Positions 28,179 to 37,407 of a stretch of 64,000 nt of DNA are shown piece after piece; the first letter of the stretch is position 1; each line of letters opens with the position of its first letter. Source of the DNA: Puniceicoccaceae bacterium (GTDB lineage: Bacteria; Verrucomicrobiota; Verrucomicrobiia; Opitutales; Coraliomargaritaceae); contig CACIKF010000004.1 in the NCBI GenBank assembly GCA_902587165.1, forward strand, positions 1 to 64,000, in the 5' to 3' direction. The notes under the pieces were generated by a model. That model did not search any database, was not told the origin of the DNA, and saw only the letters and a program-made list of their open reading frames with translations. A program made the translations under genes and the position numbers.

Positions 28179-29161
28179 GCTATTCTATGAAAGAAATTTA
28201 CAAAAATTCTATGCTAGGTTCACTTGCTGCCGATGCACTATCCATGCCAGTACACTGGTATTACGACACTCAAAAGCTAGATCGTGACTATGGCCGACTG
28301 ACTGGCTACGTGGCGCCTCAAAATCCACATAGCGACAGCATCCTTTGGCGCTCACGCTACATCCCTCGCAACGCGCGGGGTAACATACTGCACGACCAAA
28401 TCAAATATTGGGGCCAACGCGAAATCCACTATCATCAGTTCTTGGCTGCGGGAGAAAACACGATTAACTATCAATTAGGCAAAGAACTTTACCTGACTAT
28501 ACTTGAATATGGTGTCTACGATTCTGACAAATGGCTGGAGCGCTATATTAAGCGCATGCTCGATGGCGGATGGCATAAGGACACCTATCTAGAAGAATAT
28601 CACAGGGCTTTTTTTGATAACTATGCCAAAGGCTTAGCTCCTATAGATTGTGGGATTGACGATCTTCATATAGGTGGACTCAGTCATGTACCCTGTCTTT
28701 TATCAGGACTTACTGAAATAGGCGTGGTCGATCTCGATGAGCAATTATTGCAGGTGGAAAAGCACGTTCGATTGACGCATCGTAACCAACATGTGAGCGA
28801 TGCCGCCGCAGCAATGACTCATATCCTTTATTCTCTTAGAGAAGGCCTTGACCTGCGAAAGGCACTGGACAGCCATGCGAAACCTTGGGCGTCTGCAGGG
28901 CAGTTTGACACATGGACCCATTTTTCAGATAGGACTGTCATCGGGCGCCAGCTCACGATGGCTTGCTACTTGCCTGAATCATTCACTGCGAGTCTCTATT
29001 TGTGTTGGAAATACGCGGAAGACTTTAGCGCAGGTATCATAGCGAATGCACATTGTGGCGGCGATAATTGCCATCGCGGTGCAGTGGTTGGCGCATTACT
29101 TGGTGCGGCCAATGGCGTGCCGAAAAAATGGATAAAGGGTTTAATTAAAGTTCCTTTCTGA
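28175..29161 (+). CDS. ADP-ribosylglycohydrolase family protein with altered metal site
   Basis: A 328-residue protein with the ADP-ribosylglycohydrolase fold: NSMLGSLAADALSMPVHWYYD at the N-terminus and NAHCGGDNCHRGAVVGALLGA near the C-terminus. In active DraG/ARH enzymes the first metal motif is T-D-D-T and the last is a D-x-D (GGDTDT-like). Here the matching places read AGENT (about 91-95) and GGDNC, so two or more metal-binding Asp are replaced. It may therefore bind or hydrolyse a different substrate, or none. The ATG lies inside the stop region of the photolyase-like gene (ATGA), a strong sign of coupled translation and shared function. Converges on parC. Confidence 0.82.
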   Translation: MSYSMKEIYKNSMLGSLAADALSMPVHWYYDTQKLDRDYGRLTGYVAPQNPHSDSILWRSRYIPRNARGNILHDQIKYWGQREIHYHQFLAAGENTINYQLGKELYLTILEYGVYDSDKWLERYIKRMLDGGWHKDTYLEEYHRAFFDNYAKGLAPIDCGIDDLHIGGLSHVPCLLSGLTEIGVVDLDEQLLQVEKHVRLTHRNQHVSDAAAAMTHILYSLREGLDLRKALDSHAKPWASAGQFDTWTHFSDRTVIGRQLTMACYLPESFTASLYLCWKYAEDFSAGIIANAHCGGDNCHRGAVVGALLGAANGVPKKWIKGLIKVPF

Positions 29162-29230
29162 CCTAAAAACTAGTCATTGTTCTTTGGACTCAGCTAACGC
29201 TAATTTCTCTAATATACGGTCTTTGAGTCA

Positions 29231-31306
29231 TTAAACACTCTCTTCACGCGCAGCCTTCGGCAATCGTACAACGTTACGAATTGCATTTTTAGTGACAATG
29301 TTACCACCTGTGCCGCGACCCCGCACGGAAAAGTCCACAAAGCGCACTACTTCTTCAATTTTGCGAAGTCTCGGTGCCGGTTTGAGATTGACCTTCACCG
29401 CGTCAGGTTCGCCATTTTCAGTTGGATAGCATGAGATATAGAAAACACGTGAGCCGGGCTTACCTTTGGTCAAATCGTATTCTTTATCGCGCGTGACGCC
29501 TCCAATAGTGAAGTGCTTGGCTAGAGTCGGGCCCGTTCTTCCGTCGCGATATACCATGCAATAGGTCAATGCGTTGGCTTCAGCGCGATTGAAGACATCG
29601 ATGTGTAAAATATTCTTACCGAAGAACGCTTTATCGCTAACCTTACTGACGATGAGTTTGCCCTCTTGGTTAATCGCTAGGACGTCGTCGAGGTTCGAGC
29701 ACTTACAGACGGCTTCGTCCTTCTTCATGCTTGTGCCTGCAAAGCCTTCCTTTTTATCCACGTAAAGGGTCTCGTTGGCGATGACAACGTCTTGAGCGAC
29801 CACTTTTTTGAAGGATGACAGTTCGGTCTTACGCTCGCGACCCTTACCGTATTGCTTTTTAAGATCGGTAAACCATTTGATGGCATACTTTGTTAGGTAT
29901 TTGAGATTCTTTTGGGTCGCCTCGATGTCTTCTTCAAGGCTATTGATTTGTTCATCGGCACGAAAGGTATCGAACTTAGAGATGCGCTTAATCTTGATTT
30001 CGAGCAAGCGAAGTAGGTCATCTCTAGTTATTTGACGCTTAAAAATCTTTTTGTAGGGCTTGAGACCTTCATCTACCGTGGCAATAACGGCTTCCCAAGT
30101 CTCTTCTTCTTCGATCCTGCGGTAGATGCGTTTCTCGATGAAGATCTTCTCGAGAGAACTGAAGTGCCACTTCTCCTCAAGTTCCTTGAGTTGGATTTCG
30201 AGTTCGAGCTGGAGAAGGTCACGCGTTTTCTCAGTTGCTAGATAGAGCAAATCTTGCGCAGAAAAGAAATGCGGCTTCTCATTTTCGATTACGCAGATGT
30301 TAGTCGAGACTGAGAGTTCACAATCGGTAAAGGCGTAGAGAGCTTGCTCCACCGTATTAGGATCGGATCCGGACGGCAGATAAACGAGGATTTCTACGAG
30401 GTCAGCGGTGTTATCCTCTACGCGCTGAATCTTGATTTTACCCTTTTCGTTGGCCGAGATGATTGAGTCGATCAGGCTGGTCGTAGTTTTGCCAAAGGGC
30501 AACTCGGTGATAGCGAGTACGTTTTTCTTGCGAGCTATGATCCTTGCGCGAACTTTTACGCGACCACCACGTCTGCCGTTATTATATTCGGAGATGTCAG
30601 CGATACCGCCACTAGGAAAGTCAGGCACAAGTTCGGGTTTCTTTTTTCGAAGTAGCGCGATGCAGCCATCGAGTAGCTCGATGAAATTGTGAGGTAAAAT
30701 CTTACAGGAAAGCCCCACTGCGATGCCTTCAGCACCTTGAGCGAGGAGGAGTGGGAATTTAACAGGGAGTGTGTCGGGCTCTTTATTACGACCGTCATAT
30801 GAGGACAACCAATTTGTCGTCTTAGGATTAAATACTACATCCAAAGCAAACTTAGAAAGGCGGGCTTCAATGTAGCGAGAGGCAGCAGCAGAGTCACCTG
30901 TTAAGGTGTTACCCCAGTTACCCTGCATATCGATCAGTAATTCTTTTTGGCCTAGCTGTACCATGGCGTCGGCAATTGAGGCATCACCGTGAGGGTGATA
31001 CTTCATTGTGTTTCCGATCACATTGGCCACCTTATTGTAACGACCATCTTCCAACTCATGCATAGAGTGGAGGATTCGGCGTTGAACGGGCTTAAGGCCG
31101 TCATTCGCATGGGGTACTGCACGTTCTAGAATGACATAGCTTGCGTAATCTAGGAACCAGTCGCTGAACATCTCGTCGACATGTCCAGAGTCCGTCTTAA
31201 GCGCAAAAATGTCATCGTTTGAGAGAGGCTTTGTCTGGCCAGACTGGGAAGCTTCGTCGAACTCGAGTTCAAAGTTGTCTTTCTGGGGCGTCTTTTTACG
31301 TGGCAT
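29231..31306 (-). CDS. parC: DNA topoisomerase IV subunit A / gyrase A-like
   Basis: Type II topoisomerase subunit that cleaves and rejoins DNA. The winged-helix and tower region includes DYASYVILERAVPHANDGLKPVQRR, KYHPHGDASI, and the catalytic Tyr145 in AAASRYIEARLS. The C-terminal beta-pinwheel is short and ends RGTGGNIVTKNAIR. At 691 residues and with this opening, it resembles the ParC-like A subunits of Bacteroidetes, shorter than GyrA (about 850). The ATPase partner (parE) is not adjacent, since the upstream divergent gene is pckG. An alternative is a second GyrA-type paralogue. ATG at 31306; 174 bases separate it from pckG. Confidence 0.88.
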   Translation of the reverse strand: MPRKKTPQKDNFELEFDEASQSGQTKPLSNDDIFALKTDSGHVDEMFSDWFLDYASYVILERAVPHANDGLKPVQRRILHSMHELEDGRYNKVANVIGNTMKYHPHGDASIADAMVQLGQKELLIDMQGNWGNTLTGDSAAASRYIEARLSKFALDVVFNPKTTNWLSSYDGRNKEPDTLPVKFPLLLAQGAEGIAVGLSCKILPHNFIELLDGCIALLRKKKPELVPDFPSGGIADISEYNNGRRGGRVKVRARIIARKKNVLAITELPFGKTTTSLIDSIISANEKGKIKIQRVEDNTADLVEILVYLPSGSDPNTVEQALYAFTDCELSVSTNICVIENEKPHFFSAQDLLYLATEKTRDLLQLELEIQLKELEEKWHFSSLEKIFIEKRIYRRIEEEETWEAVIATVDEGLKPYKKIFKRQITRDDLLRLLEIKIKRISKFDTFRADEQINSLEEDIEATQKNLKYLTKYAIKWFTDLKKQYGKGRERKTELSSFKKVVAQDVVIANETLYVDKKEGFAGTSMKKDEAVCKCSNLDDVLAINQEGKLIVSKVSDKAFFGKNILHIDVFNRAEANALTYCMVYRDGRTGPTLAKHFTIGGVTRDKEYDLTKGKPGSRVFYISCYPTENGEPDAVKVNLKPAPRLRKIEEVVRFVDFSVRGRGTGGNIVTKNAIRNVVRLPKAAREESV

Positions 31307-31480
31307 GGAGCGTTTCTAAGGTCTGAAAAGTGAAAATTCACATTTGAAAATTCAATATAATTAGAAAAATGAAAAAGGTAGAATAGCGGGTCTGACTCAA
31401 GGAGATTCGTTGAAGAATATATTTTCGGATGACAGAGGCTTTTTTCTTATCATTGGCATGCCCAGTGCTAAACTATATAA

Positions 31481-33283
31481 ATGTCAAAGTTACCTTCATC
31501 ACATACTTCCCATAAAGCACTACTTAAATGGGTCAAAAAGATGGTCTCCATGTGCGAACCAGAGGCTGTTCATTGGTGCGATGGTTCTCAAGAAGAGGCT
31601 GATTTAATTTTCGAGATGATGGTCGAGCGGAATATGTGTATCAAGCTCAACGAGGCAAAGCGGCCGAATAGCTACCTGTTCCGATCGAATCCTGCCGACG
31701 TGGCTAGGGTTGAATCTAAGACATTTATCTGTTCGCAGAGCAAAGATACTGCAGGGCCGACTAATAATTGGGAGGAACCGCGTGTCATGCGACGCAAACT
31801 GAAGCAACTATTCAAAGGCTGCATGCATGGACGCACAATGTATGTCATTCCATTTAGTATGGGCCCAATCGGTGGTCCGATCTCTAAGATTGGCGTCGAA
31901 TTGACGGATTCGCCCTATGTGGTCGTCAATATGCGGATTATGGCACGGATAGGCACTCCTGTGCTCGACGTGCTCGGTTCGGATGGATTCTTCGTGCCTT
32001 GCTTACACTCAGTGGGATGCCCCTTGGATGAGGGTGTTGAAGATGTTGCTTGGCCTTGTAACCCCAAGGATACTTATATCGTTCACTTTCCAGAAGAGCG
32101 CACCATTGTCTCCTACGGTTCTGGCTACGGAGGCAACGCCCTGCTCGGCAAAAAGTGCCTCGCACTGCGCATCGCATCCACTCTCGCCCGCGATGAGGGA
32201 TGGATGGCCGAACATATGCTCATTCTTGGAGTGGAAGAGCCGGATGGCACCAAGACTTATGTGACGGCGGCTTTTCCCAGTGCTTGCGGGAAGACGAACT
32301 TTGCCATGCTTATTCCGCCCCGAGAAATGAAGGGCTATAAGGTCACCTGCGTAGGCGACGATATCGCTTGGATCAAGCCAGGCAAGGATGGCTGTCTTTA
32401 TGCGATCAATCCTGAGGCTGGTTTCTTTGGTGTTGCACCAGGAACATCCGAGGGTACGAATCCCAGTGCAATAGCTTCTTGCTCAAAAGATACTATTTTT
32501 ACCAATGTCGCGCTCACTGACGACGGTGACATCTGGTGGGAGGGTATGACCGACGACGTACCCTCACATTTGATCGACTGGAAAGGCAAGGACTGGTCGC
32601 CTAGTAGCGAAACTCCCGCTGCGCACCCGAACAGTCGCTTTACTGCACCCGCCGCGAATTGCCCTGTAATGGACCTTGACTGGGAGAAGCCCGAGGGAGT
32701 GCGCGTCCATGCAATGATTTTTGGGGGTCGCCGCATGAAGGACGTGCCACTCGTTACGCAGTCATTTAATTGGGGTCACGGCGTTTATCTGGGTGCCACT
32801 ACTGGCTCAGAGATCACAGCGGCATCTGAAGGTAATCTTGGCCAAATACGCCGTGATCCTATGGCGATGCTTCCTTTTTGTGGCTACCATATGGGCGACT
32901 ACTTTAGTCACTGGATTAAAATGCAGCGAACGCTTAGCGAGACCCCACTTATTTTTAATGTGAACTGGTTCCGTAAGGATTCAGATGGAAAGTTTATGTG
33001 GCCTGGTTTTAGCGATAACATGCGACCACTACGCTGGATTGTTGAACGCGCTACAGGTCGTGCCGGAGCGATAGAAACGGCTATAGGTTGGATGCCTCGT
33101 TATGGTGATCTTGACTGGCGCGGTCTCGACATAAGTGAAGAGGATTTCAACGACATCATGCATATCGACCGTCAACGTGCTCGTATGCAGACGCTACCCC
33201 ATGAAGAACTTTTTCTGAAGTTACATAGTAATCTACCCAAGGAAATGATCTTTCAGCGAGAGTTGCTAATTTCTAGGCTTTAG
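31481..33283 (+). CDS. pckG: Phosphoenolpyruvate carboxykinase (GTP)
   Basis: Interconverts oxaloacetate and phosphoenolpyruvate with GTP, the key gluconeogenic step for growth on organic acids or amino acids. The 600-residue length and the P-loop [13 protein letters not shown] (from residue 265), with the reactive Cys typical of the GTP-type, identify it. [16 protein letters not shown] (about 211-226), GDDIAWIK and [14 protein letters not shown] lie in the expected order. [11 protein letters not shown] and [16 protein letters not shown] are in the C-terminal half. The ATP-type enzyme lacks these. An earlier out-of-frame ATG at 31410 is ignored. It is divergent from parC. Confidence 0.96.
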   Translation: MSKLPSSHTSHKALLKWVKKMVSMCEPEAVHWCDGSQEEADLIFEMMVERNMCIKLNEAKRPNSYLFRSNPADVARVESKTFICSQSKDTAGPTNNWEEPRVMRRKLKQLFKGCMHGRTMYVIPFSMGPIGGPISKIGVELTDSPYVVVNMRIMARIGTPVLDVLGSDGFFVPCLHSVGCPLDEGVEDVAWPCNPKDTYIVHFPEERTIVSYGSGYGGNALLGKKCLALRIASTLARDEGWMAEHMLILGVEEPDGTKTYVTAAFPSACGKTNFAMLIPPREMKGYKVTCVGDDIAWIKPGKDGCLYAINPEAGFFGVAPGTSEGTNPSAIASCSKDTIFTNVALTDDGDIWWEGMTDDVPSHLIDWKGKDWSPSSETPAAHPNSRFTAPAANCPVMDLDWEKPEGVRVHAMIFGGRRMKDVPLVTQSFNWGHGVYLGATTGSEITAASEGNLGQIRRDPMAMLPFCGYHMGDYFSHWIKMQRTLSETPLIFNVNWFRKDSDGKFMWPGFSDNMRPLRWIVERATGRAGAIETAIGWMPRYGDLDWRGLDISEEDFNDIMHIDRQRARMQTLPHEELFLKLHSNLPKEMIFQRELLISRL

Positions 33284-33463
33284 AATGAGTATGAAGGAAA
33301 CCACGCTTGCCGGTCCGCAGAGACTCTAGTAGTGATCTGTGCAGGCAGAGTGTTCTCCTCAATTTTTATTTAGTCTCGGTTTCAGGACTAGGATATGTTG
33401 TGTGTATAATTACCATAATTAAAGTTGGAAATAAGCAGTTATATAGTTGAACTTGCTATTACC

Positions 33464-34591
33464 ATGCCTCGCATTTACTTGTCACCGCCCGATATTAGCC
33501 CTCACGATCATGCGAGCGTAGATGCTGTATTGACTTCTAATTGGGTTGCTCCGGCTGGCCCCGCACTCAATTTATTCGAGTCGGCAGTCGCGGATCACGC
33601 CAATCGCCAGCACGCAGTTGCACTTAACTCAGGTACGGCCGCTCTTCATCTCGCCCTGCAAATACTAGGCGTTGGTCCAGGCGATGCTGTCATTTGCCCC
33701 ACCCTTACTTTTGCTGCGAGTGCCAACCCAATCTGTTATCTTGGCGCAGAGCCGATTTTTGTCGATAGTGAGCCACGCACATGGAACATGGATCCGGTTC
33801 TCCTGCAGCAGGCTCTCGAGCAAGGCAACAATATCAAAGCTGTCATCGTCGTACATTTATACGGACAATGCGCCGAAATGAGAGCGATTCTCTCAATTTG
33901 TGAGCAATACAATATACCTGTAGTTGAAGACGCAGCCGAAGCACTCGGTGCAAACTACTGCGGAATCCCGGCGGGTTCAATGGGTGCCTATTCCTTCTTC
34001 TCTTTTAATGGCAACAAAATTATCACCACTTCTGGCGGTGGCATGCTACTTTCGAACGATGGTGAGGGCATCGAGCAGGCCCGCTACTTGGCCACTCAAG
34101 CTCGTGAAGCCGTAGTCCACTACGAGCACAAAGCAGTTGGCTATAATTATCGTATGAGTAATTTACTCGCAGGGCTTGGAAACAGCCAATTAGCGGATCT
34201 TCAGCGTCGTATTGACACTCGCCGCGCACACTTTGAGGCCTATTACGACGAGCTCGGATCGCTGCCAGGGATCGAGTTTATGCCTGTCGTGGATCCTGAT
34301 GCCGCAAACTATTGGCTCACCTGCCTGACTGTAGACAGCGAAACTAGCGGTAGTTCACGTGAGGCGCTAATAGCTGCGTTGGAAGTAGCCGATATCGAAG
34401 CTCGTCCACTCTGGAAGCCGCTGCATCTTCAGCCTGTATTCAAAGACAAAATATGCTATGGCGGCGAACTGGCGGCAGGACTCTTCAAAAACGGCCTTTG
34501 CTTACCTAGTGGCTCTGGTATGCATCAATCCGAACGCGAAGCAGTGATTAAGACAATCAAAGATACTTTGTCTCTAGGTCGATCGCAATAA
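33464..34591 (+). CDS. DegT/DnrJ/EryC1/StrS aminotransferase (UDP-4-keto-sugar type)
   Basis: PLP enzyme that aminates a nucleotide-linked keto sugar. From the ATG at 33464 (MPRIYLSPPDISPHDH) the protein has 375 residues; a TTG 39 bases upstream adds a tail of low likeness. The cofactor residues are NSGTAALHLAL (about 55-65), HLYGQCA, VVEDAAEALG and the Schiff-base Lys185 in SFNGNKIITTSGGG. The ending CLPSGSGM is typical of PglE/LegC-like transaminases. The downstream dehydratase gene starts at its stop, so a UDP-4-amino-4,6-dideoxy sugar (bacillosamine-like) is the likely product. A promoter-like AT-rich region precedes it. Confidence 0.88.
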   Translation: MPRIYLSPPDISPHDHASVDAVLTSNWVAPAGPALNLFESAVADHANRQHAVALNSGTAALHLALQILGVGPGDAVICPTLTFAASANPICYLGAEPIFVDSEPRTWNMDPVLLQQALEQGNNIKAVIVVHLYGQCAEMRAILSICEQYNIPVVEDAAEALGANYCGIPAGSMGAYSFFSFNGNKIITTSGGGMLLSNDGEGIEQARYLATQAREAVVHYEHKAVGYNYRMSNLLAGLGNSQLADLQRRIDTRRAHFEAYYDELGSLPGIEFMPVVDPDAANYWLTCLTVDSETSGSSREALIAALEVADIEARPLWKPLHLQPVFKDKICYGGELAAGLFKNGLCLPSGSGMHQSEREAVIKTIKDTLSLGRSQ

Positions 34592-36459
34592 TGAGTGGCA
34601 ATATTACAGTTAAATATCTCAATCTTAGGACGCTCTCTCTGTTTGTTCTTTATGCCATTGTTTCACTTGCAAGCTACTGGATTGCCTACGAATTACGCTT
34701 CGATTTCAACATTCCAGAGCATCATGCGGTCGATCGTATCAATATGGTAGGCTGGGTGGTTGGCCTTCAGTTGATGCTGCTTTTAGCCAGTGGACAGTTT
34801 GACTCGGTCCTATCTTATTTCCGTTTACCAGACGTGTTTCGCTTGTTAGCTGGCCTTTCTTCAAACGCACTCATCCTGCTGTTAATGTGGTATGTTTATA
34901 AAGGAATAAACGTTCCCCCTCGCGCCGTCATCCTAAGCTACTTCTTAATCAGCTTCATGTCTATCGCATCCTTTCGAGTCCTGATGCGCATTAAATCCAG
35001 CAGGGACATCGAAGATTGGTTCGTGATGGACGCCTCTGAGAGCGTGATCATCATTGGTGCAGGTGAAGTCGGTGCCGGTCTTTGCTCTGACTTGATCAAT
35101 AAGACTCGTCTTGGTATGCGTCCAGTCGCCTTTCTTGATGATGACGCTAATAAGATCGGTCGCTATGTTCACGGCGTTTTAGTTGCCGCCAAAGTCGATG
35201 AATTAGCCTCAGTAGCCGAGCGCTATAATACATCCAAGGTAGTCATAGCATTTCCATCAGCATCGACTAAACGTGTGCGCCATGTCGCCAATCTCGCCCG
35301 TGACGCAGGGCTTTCTGTCGAGACTGTGCCGGCCCTGACTGATCTCGTTAGTGGACGTGCTGAGTTCTCTCAACTTCGTCCAATCCAGCTCGAAGACCTC
35401 CTAGGTCGTGACGCGGTCAACCTTAACTCAGAAAGTATCCATACTATGCTTCACGGTAAACGTGTCATGGTTACAGGAGCAGGTGGCAGTATCGGTGGTG
35501 AATTGGTCGCTCAAATACTCGACTATTCGCCCGAAAGTTTGCTTTGTATTGATCAAGCGGAAATTGCTATTTTCAATCTCCAGCAGAATGTTTTAAAAGT
35601 AAAAGCTACGACTAAGACGCGAGTCACCACTCAAGTGCTCGACATTCTTAATGCCGAGCAACTAGAAAATACCTTTGCTAAAGATAAAACAGAAATCGTC
35701 TTTCACGCAGCTGCACATAAACACGTTAATTTAATGGAAACTCAGCCTGCCGAGGCACTGAGTAATAATTTCTTTGCCACCCAGCAACTCGCGCGCATTG
35801 CCAGCCAGTGCAAAGTCGAGCGTTTCATCTTAATTTCTACTGATAAGGCAATTAACCCGTCCAGTGTGATGGGCGCGAGCAAACGGCTGGCTGAACTTTC
35901 ACTGATTGCGCAACAGAATGCAGATGCCAACACCACGAAGTTCATGGCTGTTCGCTTTGGTAACGTACTTGGTTCATCTGGAAGTGTTGTTACCATCTTT
36001 CGTCACCAAATCGCATCAGGTGGACCAGTGACGGTGACTGACCCTAATGTCACTCGCTTTTTTATGACGGTTGAAGAAGCCGTTGGCCTCGTCTTGCAGT
36101 CAGCCACGGAAGGTGATGGCGGCGACATTCTTGTGCTAGACATGGGAGATCCTGTTAAAATCATCGATATAGCACGTCAAATGATCGCCTTGAGCGGTCT
36201 TCGAGAGGGCACTGATATAGACATTGAGCTTACAGGCCTTCAGGCCGGTGAAAAATTATTTGAAGAAGTGCAGCATCTCAGTGAAACATTACAAGCCACA
36301 GAGCATCCTAGCGTCATGCGCTTTGTCGCCTTGAATGATTCGCAAATCAATATGAGCCTAATCTCTCAAGATTTAGAATCTGCGATGTTCGATGCGGATG
36401 TAGCAGCCATAAAAGACACCATAAAAAAACATATTCCCGAATACACGCCTTCGGTATAA
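34591..36459 (+). CDS. NDP-sugar 4,6-dehydratase, PglF/WbpM/CapD type
   Basis: A 622-residue inner-membrane enzyme that makes the 4-keto-6-deoxy form of UDP-GlcNAc, the substrate for the aminotransferase. There are four transmembrane segments (about 10-120), a first Rossmann-like domain (GAGEVGAGLCSDL, about 151-163) and a catalytic SDR domain (VTGAGGSIGGELVAQI, about 294-309). The active-site segment LISTDKAINPSSVMGASKR carries the family MGASK, where Met replaces the usual SDR Tyr. RFGNVLGSSGSVV and the C-terminal GLQAGEKLFEE are conserved. The ATG overlaps the preceding TAA by one base. Confidence 0.92.
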   Translation: MSGNITVKYLNLRTLSLFVLYAIVSLASYWIAYELRFDFNIPEHHAVDRINMVGWVVGLQLMLLLASGQFDSVLSYFRLPDVFRLLAGLSSNALILLLMWYVYKGINVPPRAVILSYFLISFMSIASFRVLMRIKSSRDIEDWFVMDASESVIIIGAGEVGAGLCSDLINKTRLGMRPVAFLDDDANKIGRYVHGVLVAAKVDELASVAERYNTSKVVIAFPSASTKRVRHVANLARDAGLSVETVPALTDLVSGRAEFSQLRPIQLEDLLGRDAVNLNSESIHTMLHGKRVMVTGAGGSIGGELVAQILDYSPESLLCIDQAEIAIFNLQQNVLKVKATTKTRVTTQVLDILNAEQLENTFAKDKTEIVFHAAAHKHVNLMETQPAEALSNNFFATQQLARIASQCKVERFILISTDKAINPSSVMGASKRLAELSLIAQQNADANTTKFMAVRFGNVLGSSGSVVTIFRHQIASGGPVTVTDPNVTRFFMTVEEAVGLVLQSATEGDGGDILVLDMGDPVKIIDIARQMIALSGLREGTDIDIELTGLQAGEKLFEEVQHLSETLQATEHPSVMRFVALNDSQINMSLISQDLESAMFDADVAAIKDTIKKHIPEYTPSV

Positions 36460-36533
36460 GTTTGGATTCCAGATGTTATGCGGGCGAGATCCTTCAGCTG
36501 TTCCTATGCAGTCGCATCAATAGCTCTTGTAAA

Positions 36534-37331
36534 TTATACGACAGGAGAGTCATCGCGCCCCTCATCTCGATCTACGAGCGTATTGTTTGATACAGGTGAT
36601 GGTCGCTTAAATACCTCCATCTTTTTTTTATAATAGAGCACTGCGGCTTGCCAAATGATCCTTGGCATACTGTTTAGTGCAGTATCAAAGGGATGTAGTA
36701 ATACATATCGAAAAATACTTCTATTCGTTACGGATTGCCCTTGTCCCTGTATCCAAGTTTTCATGATACAGGTGTCATTCTGATAGAGGTCAATGCCTAG
36801 AAAGATTTTATTTTCATCGATGTTAAAGGTAAATCGATACTCTCCAGACATGTCGTTGAAGGGGGATACGTGGAAGTCTTTCATACAGCGCGCCCTCCAA
36901 GTTTTATTGTTTATTTGTTCCAGCTCTTTAAGCGGATAAACATGCCGATCCCCAAAGGTATTATTGACCTCTGCTACGGCACAAAGTAATCGCTCCCCCT
37001 CCATACGCAAATGGAAGTTCACAGGATTAAAAGCATAGCCGAAATATTTAGGCGAGCTAACTAGTATTGTGCTCTGCCCAGGTTCTTTAATGGGCAGTAA
37101 TCGATCCAGTTGCTCAATGATTGGCTCAGAGCTGCCATGTAAATAGTCACTATCATTTAAACGTAAAGGCTTTGCTTCGTTGTAGCCGAAAATAGATGCC
37201 TGCGCATCGATATCCTTTAGTTCAGCCAGGTCAAATCCGAAGAAGCTCATTGGGTAGCTGAATTTGTGTGACTTCGGGCTAAACCTCTCGTGCACGACAA
37301 CACCGCGAAATATTTGCGAATTTAAAATCAT
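36534..37331 (-). CDS. DUF1365 family protein
   Basis: The core matches DUF1365: GVVVHERFSPKSHKFSYPMSFFGFDL, then SPKYFGYAFNPVNFHLRM and AEVNNTFGDRH, ending in a basic membrane-associated tail. I choose the ATG at 37331 (MILNSQIFRG) rather than the upstream one at 37556, which would overlap the previous gene by about 150 bases and has no family likeness. No biochemical role is firmly established for the family, but DUF1365, COG2907 and CFA-synthase-like genes recur together. Here it is the third gene of that run, 76 bases after the flavoprotein. Start is moderately sure; function unsure. Confidence 0.8.
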   Translation of the reverse strand: MILNSQIFRGVVVHERFSPKSHKFSYPMSFFGFDLAELKDIDAQASIFGYNEAKPLRLNDSDYLHGSSEPIIEQLDRLLPIKEPGQSTILVSSPKYFGYAFNPVNFHLRMEGERLLCAVAEVNNTFGDRHVYPLKELEQINNKTWRARCMKDFHVSPFNDMSGEYRFTFNIDENKIFLGIDLYQNDTCIMKTWIQGQGQSVTNRSIFRYVLLHPFDTALNSMPRIIWQAAVLYYKKKMEVFKRPSPVSNNTLVDRDEGRDDSPVV

Positions 37332-37407
37332 GCGATGAAAAAGTGTTGTATCGCTAGATGCTCCAAAATTACGTGACAAACCATGACTGCTTAATTCCTC
37401 TTTAATA

